Assembly: GCF_030269925.1 (NCBI RefSeq)
Contig: NC_085119.1
Span: 8,717,001 to 8,781,000 of the forward strand
Reading direction: 5' to 3'
From: Bombyx mori
Taxonomy: Eukaryota > Arthropoda > Insecta > Lepidoptera > Bombycidae
Length of the DNA: 64,000 nucleotides
Position numbers and translations under genes: made by a program. This document shows, piece by piece, positions 55,929-64,000 of this stretch; the stretch's first letter is position 1; each line of letters begins with the position of its first letter. A model generated the notes under the pieces. The model saw nothing but the letters and a program-made list of their open reading frames with translations. It made no database searches and had not been told where the DNA came from.

Positions 55929-56170
55929 TTTTATTGCTTAGATAAGTGGACGAGCTCACAGCCCACCTGGTGTTAAGTGGTTACTGTAGCCCACAGACAT
56001 TTACAACGTAAATGCGCCATCCACCCTGAGATATAACCTCTAATGTCTCAAGTATAGTTACAACGGCTGCCCCACCCTTCAAACCGAAACGCATTACTGC
56101 TTCACGGCAGAAATAGGCAGGGTGGAGGTACCTACTCGCGTGGACTCACAAGAGGTGCTACCACCAGTAA
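55929..56170 (-). repeat. Bm1 SINE, headless form
   Basis: From CACTTTTTATTGCTTAGATAAG to GAGGTGCTACCACCAGTAA. Its 5' boundary is the same as in the other headless copies. A weak second Bm1-like patch follows at 56185-56235. Confidence 0.9.
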
Positions 56171-56235
56171 GAACGTCAACACGTCCATACCTCGCCGTAG
56201 AAATACGCAAGGTGGTGGAATTTACTTCTGAAAGC

Positions 56236-58065
56236 GTACCAGTTGGTATGTAAGCAGATCGGTTACTGGGTTTGCATCAACCACGGCCACTTTATATATC
56301 GTTTTGGAATACGCAGTGATGGTTCATCATAATAGAAAACCTTTCGATTAAACCTTTTTGGGTTTCCTTTGGGCTGCATATCTTTGATACGATGTGCAGC
56401 TTAAATATAAGGTATACGAGTACTCTAATAATATATGGGGTCATTAAATTCATCTTAACGATGGTAGTGACATCTGCTATAAAAAATAAGTAGGGCGCCT
56501 GGGCGTAATAAAAAGAGGATTTTTGGCTATTTAAACGACATTGATATCAAATTTAAACTATTACATATTATATTATGTTCTTAAATGATTCTAAATTCAT
56601 AATTTTTGTATTGAACTTTGTTTTTTTTACTTATTACTATTTATAATACATTTGCTTATTATACTCTTAAAATTAGAAAATTTTAGATTACCATTAACCA
56701 TCAAAGTAATCGTTAGATATGTTTTACAGCTATTGCAAAGTTTTTATCGCGAGCTTTGAGCGCGACGACTGCATCGAGAAATTCCGTAACGAAAATAAAA
56801 CCTAACACCCCCACTCCGCCTACCATGTAGCTTGCGTTCAACACATTCACACGTTGCGCTTGTGTACTGTTTGTCAATAAGCGCACGGCGTGACGTCGCA
56901 CTGCATGCGCATCATAAAAGTCTGGTCATCTCTCTCTCATGCGGTCTAGCTTATGAGTGTGAAGGGGACAGTTAATGTTTTGTTTTTATTAATGTTTATA
57001 AATATAGCGTGGTCTTATTTTATTATTGTTTTAATATTAAATTATTATTGTCTAATTATAATTGCATAAATTGATAAAAAAATGCTATGCAATAGCTTTA
57101 CCGCGGCAGTCCCCGAGTTTTTGTTGTTGTTGTATATTGTACGTCGTCTAAAACATCTAAAGCTACTGTGTAATTTAATTGCTTCGTTAGGCACGAGAAG
57201 GTGGATGCTAATCGTTATTTATAGTTAATAAATTGTCATATTCATAATGGCTGGAGCGGAAGGCGCATAAATTCGACGAGCGAGTGGCGGCCTGACTTGA
57301 CACCTGTGATTGCATTTACAATGCTAATTCATGGCACAATATCACGTCAACGGATACTGCGCGCTTCTCGTTTTCACAATCGCCGCTTTACTATCACGCC
57401 GCACCCAAAACATCTTATACCACGCCCAAATATTTGTCATTACTTTTATATATTTGATTTATGCTCAGCAACAGCAAACAAGCAAGTTACGAGCGCGTTT
57501 ATCAATGATATAACAGATGTGTTTGTAATTATAAATATCAGATGAATGATTGATGATTAAAATTTTTGTTAATAAAAAGATAAAAACAGAGGGCGAGTGG
57601 GCTGTTACATGTCGAGATAAGCCGGCGGATAAGCGGCCGCAATCCATTATCGAGCAGTTAATTGATAATTACTTTCTTCCATTACGCTGAACGAAAAACT
57701 CGGTGATTAACTCAAAATCGTTTTAACGAGTACAATGGGTCGAGCGTTCAATTAAAAACCCTTGTCGAATGTCGATAGCTTCGCAGAAAAGTGGAGTCGA
57801 CGCTGACTCAATCTCGTATACATAGAATAAGGAATTAATCTCGTGCTGAAAGTTTTTAATTAAATACTCACCCGTTTTGTAATTAAAACATGATTCAATC
57901 GAGCACAATAGAGATTCGTAGCGCTTTCTAAAGAAATCTGAGACATGTTTCGATATTGCATTTAAGCATTCGATAGGATACGTTACGTGTTCTTTATGTA
58001 TGAAATTGTCGGAAACGTTTTAAATGGTAAACGTTATGTCACATGCAACTAGTTCAAAAAGAGAC
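56236..58065. other. Noncoding interval
   Basis: No gene found; short open frames only. Confidence 0.35.
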
Positions 58066-59440
58066 CAGTGGTCGTCAAACTTTTTTGTTTCAGGGCCGGT
58101 AAAGACCATCTACACACTTGCGCCCTTTTTTAAAATAAATATCATCATAATGACCGGTCCTCCGATGTCTGCATCCGTGGGATTGACGCAACCTTCAGCA
58201 GGTCGCCGATCCGCTCAAAATAAATATATCTTCAACAAAACATAGACCAATTCAAAGTGATATTTATGTAGGTAGTCGCGAATAATGAATAATAATACTA
58301 GTATTGTATGATGAAAACGTTACAGCTTGGAAAGACTGACGTAACATAATATTCATTGTATTGTAAGTATATTTTTCTCTTCTAAAAAGGACATTATTGA
58401 AATGTTCAAAATATGTTCTTATTTTCCTTTTCTCGTTATCGCTGGTAAACATAATCATATCAGAACTAAGATTTAGATAAGCTAAAGTTAGCTAAATTAT
58501 CGAAGTTCTATCTTAATCTTATACCCCCGTCAAATTATAAATTAGTTTTAAGTACAATACTTAATATTGTTCTTATATCGTGTCATTGAAATTTAAAAAA
58601 AAACTATGTTAAACTAATGGACTATCTGAAAAAAAACGTAACGATAAAACCTCGTCAATAGAGCAGCCAGCACACACACAAAGACAAAAAAATTTAATCG
58701 ATTGATAAACAAAAGAGAAATTCTATTCTATTATTTTTTTTAAACTATTTCCAGTAATATAACATTTTATTTATGCTTATTTCTACATAAACATGTGTGC
58801 AAGAGGATCAATAGAAAGGACGTAACAGAGAACCTCAGTTAGCAGTCACATATAGGATTTGGAATTGAGTATATCTTAACTTAGGTCCGTCGGAATTGGA
58901 TCGATTAACTTTTTCTAAATTTTTCTTACGGCCTTTTTCAATTGTGTCTATAGAAAGTAATTTAAATTAGGTACAATAAAAACTATCCCGGTGTATCCCA
59001 AATTAACTTAATTAAGTGATATGATTCAATATACTATGGAATGATTTTATTTTCCGTTTTACGCAAAACTTTCTTGTTTTGTCATTTAACAAGTGTCAGT
59101 GATTGGTTGATTAAAATTTCGTTTAAATTTTGTATTATAGTACTATCGCTAGATCCGTGTTTTCAAGGAATGCTATTTATTTTTTAAACGACTAACATAA
59201 AATTACCATCGTTCACTTTCAAGTATTCACAAAACATTTCAGTTATACCTACAGGGTCCAAAGATAAATTAGTTTGTTATCAAGTAAAATTATTTAAATA
59301 TGTCAAAAAAAAGCTTGGCCATGCAAGAAAGTCGCCGCTGTTGCATACTAATTTAAATACATGGGGAAAAAATCTAGTACGTCGATAGTTCCGATTCAGG
59401 GCCTTGAATTATTGACTATGCCGCACTTTGAGGACCACGG
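58066..59440. mobile_element. Possible hAT-like terminal repeats
   Basis: CAGTGGTCGTCAAACTTTTT at 58066 is a typical hAT end. CACTTTGAGGACCACGG at 59424-59440 is a near inverted match. There is no 8-bp duplication and no recognisable interior, so these may be two separate fragments. Confidence 0.3.
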
Positions 59441-59750
59441 GCCCGGAAAATAATATATTCGCGGTATGTTTTAACGCGTTTCGTATGTAGATTAGTTTCG
59501 AATGGCGAACCTAAACGAAAGTAATCTTTTCCAAAGTTATAGTACCGCGGGTGTTTATCGAATCACATCGTGGAACATGTTTAGCTAATCGAGTGCGCTC
59601 CAGCCGTCCGTGGCTGCGGGCTACGCTCTCGGTACCCGACAATGTACATTTGAGTGTAATTTAAATGCATGTACATTACCTATACACGATGCCGTAATAT
59701 CGAAATTCATCATTTCTCAACCTTATTAGTGTTGCGATTCAGCGAGTTAC
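59441..59750. other. Noncoding interval
   Basis: Nothing recognised. Confidence 0.3.
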
Positions 59751-59956
59751 TTTTTTTTATTTTTTATTGCTTAGGTGGGTTGACGAACTCACGGCCCACC
59801 TGGTGTTAAATGGTTACCGTAGCTCATAGACATCTACAACGTCAATACCGCCACCTATCTTGAGATGAGTTTTAAGGTCTCAGTATAGTTACAACGGCTG
59901 CCCCGCCCTTCAAACCGAAGCGCATTACTGCTTCACGGCATAAATAGGCAGGGTTA
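59751..59956 (-). repeat. Bm1 SINE, truncated
   Basis: From TTTTTTTTATTTTTTATTGCTTAGG to CACGGCATAAATAGGCAGGGTTAC. It stops short of the GGTACC segment. Confidence 0.85.
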
Positions 59957-60150
59957 CTTAAAAAGGAGTTACCTACTTAAAAAACGTAGCGTATCACTCG
60001 GAATAGTAAGTTATATCGTTTTAAATTTTCCCGGTAATTAAAACTATTATTTGACGGGTTCTAAAAATTCTGCTAAGAATCCGATTAATAGTGTTTATGA
60101 AGTATTGTATGTTACGTAGACGTTTTAAATTTTGACATCGAATAATTTGA

Positions 60151-60250
60151 TAGACAGCGGCTAGCTCCTTGCATTGCTGACGTTTATTAGCGATGGTAAC
60201 TGCTTACCTAGTGGGCCGTTAACTGTCCCTCTGTTAAGGTAATAAAAATA
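60151..60250 (+). repeat. LINE 3'-tail remnant
   Basis: TAGACAGCGGCTAGCTCCTTGCATTGCTGACG and TGGTAACTGCTTACC match, with gaps, the tail present at 6918-7113 and 47353-47475. Confidence 0.6.
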
Positions 60251-60619
60251 TACTAAGGATGTTTTGTATAGGTTATTTTTTTATGGAGAGCGTCCCCTAA
60301 GTTAAAGTATTTTATTTCCTTACTTGATTATCTTAGAAGGGTTATTTTAGTAATAATATGCAGCAACGCGTGCGGTTCTTTTATGAGCACAAAATGGAAA
60401 TTATAAGTATTAATAATTCACATATCACCATGAAATACTTTGAACGTGAAAACTAAAAACAATCAAATAAATGAAGAATGTACATATTATGTCTATCTTC
60501 CAAATAACGACCTTCAAATCCATTTTGTACTCCAAAATTATAAATATTGTCAATCAGCTACATAAAATTTAGGCATATTGGATAAAATTAGAAAAGTAGC
60601 TTTACTAAGTTCAAGATAA
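60251..60619. other. Noncoding interval
   Basis: Nothing recognised. Confidence 0.3.
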
Positions 60620-60904
60620 CTAGATGATGACCGAGCTTTGCTCGGTTTTTTTTTTGATAACGCCATCTTGTTGTGTCTTTAAAGCGGTTAGTTGCCCTCA
60701 ATTAAGAAAAATAGTATGATTATTCGCCAATAGATGTCGGGAAACGTTGATTATTGAAAACACGAATAAAACAACATTTTCTGAAAATAAATCGTAGCTG
60801 GATCGATTTATCGCTCCTGAAATGCCCTGTATACGAAATTTTATGAAAATCGTTGGAGCCGTTTCCGAGATTCACATTATATACATATATATTAATATAC
60901 AAGA
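60620..60904 (-). mobile_element. Helitron with a strong 3' hairpin
   Basis: The minus strand ends with the hairpin CCGAGCAAAGCTCGG, then TCATCAT and CTAG (60623-60620), preceded on plus by A. The 5' end is near 60904 (TCTTGTATATT), but the base beyond it is A rather than the expected T, so that end is less certain. Non-autonomous, about 285 bp. Confidence 0.65.
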
Positions 60905-62828
60905 ATTGGTCGTTTAAAGGTATAAGATTTTGGTATTTAGTAAGAGAAGACTTTCGATGAGTAGTCCAATAAATGTCAGCTATTTTATTTCTTAAATCTT
61001 AAAATATCTCAATAAAACTTCAAGACGTTTAATTCGGCCATTTTAAATGAATCACAGACCTTATATCCCGGATTTCTTCACGGATTAGTTCGCTGCGCGC
61101 TCAACATAAATTGTGAGAGAAAATCATCTGCAGAATTCCAATAATGGGGTGCTGACGTACAAATTTATGTCATATTGAACATTTCACATATTTCAATACG
61201 TGCATAATATGTGGTGGATAAAGTTGGCAGGGCGCTTGTGAAGTGAGCCGACGCAGGTCGATAGTCCTATACATTTCGGTCGCAAAATAGCATGCGTTCA
61301 GATTTTAAGGTTAAGATATTTTTTATTCATATTTTTTTTGTCTACCTAAAGTATTCACCAGTATCCTCGAGGGGCTAATCTAGCTCCGCCGTGATTGGTT
61401 CTTTTGTCCATATCTAACAATTCCCGTTACAATACACTGTAAATTGTTTTTGCTTCGGTTCGTCTAACTAGATAGGTAAAAGGAACACTGTCCATGCAAA
61501 TCAAATCTTGTATTAATGCGTATTTAAATTATTAAAGTTTTTTTTGTATCGTATGTGTAGGCTTATGAAACATACACAATATGTCAACAATATTAGTTCT
61601 GGTACGTTCTGTAAGAAGAGCCCTAGCCGACAGCCGGAACCCTCATAACTTGAGTTATACCCGCACTTGTCCAGTATTTATATCTACTAAAATCCCAGTA
61701 CGTTTTATCAAGTAGCTTAGCGACAAAAATAACTATTAAACGTGACGTCATATATACGCACAGTAAAAATATCGTAATAATAGCGTGTCATGTACAACAA
61801 TGGATTTAACAGGAATAAGAAAATGTTTCATAGCAACGTGCTAATGGCGCATACAATGCTGTGATGTCGCTAATGAAGTCATTTCGGCAAAAAGTATAAG
61901 CTTTAGTGCGAACGCCTTTTGACAACTACATGAAAATTATATTTTCGTATAAATAAGTCCATATATGTTCTATATGTAATCAATGTGACCTTCCTTAATT
62001 TTGAAGACAACTAAAGAATATAAAACGGTGGAGTCTAGTACAATTTACCGCACACTAAAGTATAATGTGCGGTTTTATCGTCAGTAGCGATATTTACCAG
62101 GTAAATCATAAGTAAACGATAAAGAATCAGAGAGAAAAAAATTAGATTAAGGTATTTCTTTTAACATAACGTAGGTACTTCTATTGACAACATGTCTTCT
62201 GTTTACTAATGATATTAACCTCTTCAGCGACGATTTTTTTAAAGTGCAATAAACATGAATTTAATTTGATCTTCATTGCAATTAGTTCGTTTTATATTGA
62301 AAATAATTTAATAAGTCAAAAAATAAACAAAAAAATTAGTGAATATTGATTTAAAAAATATATATCAATATATGTGGCTATTTAGCGCAGAGTTACATTA
62401 AAATTTATATACAATAAAAAAAACGTACACAAATATGCCAATGTCCTTGAAGAGGCTAACTATGAAAAAATACGTTCATCAAACCCATAGAAGATATAGT
62501 TTTAAAGTAAAACCTGGTGGTAAGCCGGCACGATTTTTATAATATCACCATTCAATACAATTGAGACTTTCAACCTCATGGCTCCAGGTAAACGGCGACA
62601 TTATAACATTGTTATACGGAGTAGACCAGGAGCTCGTCTGCCCATCCTCAACGAAATGATTGAACGATATAATGATGGACAGATGGTTTTCTTCCTGTAG
62701 CGAGAACGTTATTGTCTCGTGCAATTTAACACTCGATCCAATCGAGGTCGATAGGGGAGAAGCAAGTTTGAAAATTCTAATAGTTACTGAAGACAAAAAA
62801 ACGGATAGTTATCTAAAGATTTTTTTTT
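60905..62828. other. Noncoding interval
   Basis: Nothing recognised. Confidence 0.3.
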
Positions 62829-63165
62829 AAGTGAAACTTCTTTATCGACGTAGGGAGGATAAAACGTATGTAACGTTTTTCGGTTACGCGCCATCTTAAT
62901 TTCTTCAGTTACGCGCCATGTTTATTTTATTTCTATTTAGTTTGTTATTAGCAGATGTCGCTGCACGTAAATTTAACAATTCCTGAATCGCGGTGACGAG
63001 ATGTTACACAGTTGATAGACGTTCTCGTATTTCTCTTGCTAAATCATACCTACCTGGCGTCGGGATACCGTGAGAATGCAGGCGGTTCCCCGGGGTGCGG
63101 CTGCTCCATTGCACTGCGAAGTGGTTGACCCTTGCGCTTATTTTTATATTTTATAAGTTTCACTT
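62829..63165. repeat. Segment bounded by an 11-bp inverted repeat
   Basis: AAGTGAAACTT at 62829-62839 and its inverse AAGTTTCACTT at 63155-63165. The interior has a repeated TTACGCGCCAT (near 62883 and 62911). It may be a MITE, though no target duplication is evident. Confidence 0.4.
63054..63109 (-). CDS. Candidate 5' coding exon (unproven)
   Basis: On the minus strand an ATG in fair context (GTGCAATGG) opens MEQPHPGEPPAFSRYPDA and ends at a strong donor, GCCAG|GTAGGT. A TATAAAA-type box lies about 45 bases upstream. It ends in phase 2, whereas LMO exon A needs a phase-1 partner, so it cannot join exon A directly. It also lies within the inverted-repeat segment 62829-63165, which weakens the case. 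Confidence 0.2.
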
Positions 63166-64000
63166 CTACCGTGTGTGACTTGCACACACACACATTTTTT
63201 AATTTACGATTGTATCAGCGTAAACAATTGAAGAAAACATTAAAAGTGATGCAATATATAGTTTTCATTTGACTAATTTCAGCACAATAGAAGGACTCCA
63301 GCGTGATTGCTAATTAATAATTTATTGACGGCTACAAATTGTAGCAGACGTTGCGTAATAACTAGTTGTATTTCGATCACGTTCCGTATGGTCGAGACTA
63401 TCGTGAGCTCACTTGTTCCATAAACAGGCTGCCGTATTTTTCAATCAGAGAGCTGTCAAAGCGTTCTGACACCCTCATCCCATCGGCTCGCACTCGCCGA
63501 GCACCGAAATTGGTTTTCTACATTCAATCCATACAAAGTTTAATGTTATTCGTTCGCGATATCACCGGGATGCTGCCGATGTTTACCGACGCGCCAAATC
63601 ATATTGGATTTGCAAACTTTTGTTTGCGGACTTTATTTCATTTCGTTGTTAGTTCAGGCCGAGAGAATGTAATTTTAGATATTGTCCTCTCAACAATGTT
63701 TTGAATAAGACTGTTATATTTACTTTAGGTGGGACTTGAAGATTTTATTAAAGCTGCGCAATGACGAATGCGCAGTATTATCTGCGTGCATATCGCACAG
63801 AGTGCAAGTTACAAATTACCAGTGCCGGATATCAGAGTACGTGGTGTGCCGCGGCTCCGTTTGGAGTAGAGGCTAGAGTGTGCCCGCAAGCGTTTATAAA
63901 TTGAAGGGCTGGTACCTGCAGCTTAATACACCGCCGTTTCCGGTTCATTTCCGGGCGGCGCGCGCGGCGCCGGATATTGCTTTTAAGGTTGCGCCGCACG
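63166..64000. other. Noncoding interval to window end
   Basis: A CA run at 63182-63194. GC rises at the very end (63940-64000, CGGGCGGCGCGCGCGGCGCC). No exon recognised. Confidence 0.3.

Noticed and set aside
58066..59440. A complete 1.4-kb hAT element
   Set aside because: TIR-like ends are present, but no 8-bp duplication and no coherent interior; kept only as a low-confidence feature.
63366..63704. 112-codon open frame near the right end
   Set aside because: Starts at a non-ATG codon, shows no domain and no exon signals.
1..64000. CRISPR arrays, operons, bacterial-type defence systems
   Set aside because: The DNA is eukaryotic, with spliced exons and SINEs/LINEs; no regular spacer array was seen.

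Overview
The window is a piece of a lepidopteran nuclear genome, almost certainly a silkmoth (Bombyx). The main evidence is about 14 well-preserved and several decayed copies of a tRNA-headed SINE that I recognise as Bm1. It is joined by BMC1-like Jockey-clade LINE copies, short lepidopteran-type Helitrons and AT-rich intergenic DNA. This rests on recognition of repeat families from memory, not on a search.

One host gene is clearly visible. Four exons on the minus strand between 29.4 and 32.9 kb encode a LIM-only protein with two tandem LIM zinc-finger domains and a Ser/Gly-rich tail, matching the LMO/Beadex (Bx) family of transcriptional co-regulators. Splice sites and reading phases agree across all four exons and give 222 residues up to a TGA. 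The N-terminal exon(s) were not found. The long noncoding stretch from 33 to 64 kb is probably intron or upstream regulatory DNA of this gene, though that is inference.

Layout: 0-3.7 kb, a Bm1 copy and a GC-rich leader fused to a 5'-truncated LINE ORF2; 3.7-8 kb, noncoding AT-rich DNA rich in TAATTA-type motifs; 8-9.8 kb, a second, unrelated 5'-truncated LINE; 10-18.5 kb, SINEs, two Helitrons and a strong short hairpin; 18.5-23.6 kb, a complete BMC1-like LINE on the minus strand with both ORFs open, a poly(A) tail and a 12-bp target duplication; 25.9-27.5 kb, a Bm1 copy and a dead LINE fragment; 29-33 kb, the LMO gene with SINEs and Helitrons in its introns; 33-41 kb, a SINE-dense stretch including a Bm1 split by a hAT-type MITE; 42-48 kb, three degraded LINE remnants; 49.1-52 kb, an intact 946-codon ORF of a LINE with a restriction-like endonuclease and an unusual Y-L-D-D-G reverse-transcriptase site; 52-64 kb, mostly noncoding, with a tRNA-like Pol III element, two Bm1 copies, a LINE tail, a Helitron and an inverted-repeat-bounded segment.

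The most notable items are the intact endonuclease-type LINE at 49-52 kb, the full-length two-ORF LINE in which the ORFs are separated by a stop and one sense codon in the same frame, a 3'-UTR module shared by two unrelated LINEs, and a recurring headless Bm1 form with one common 5' boundary.
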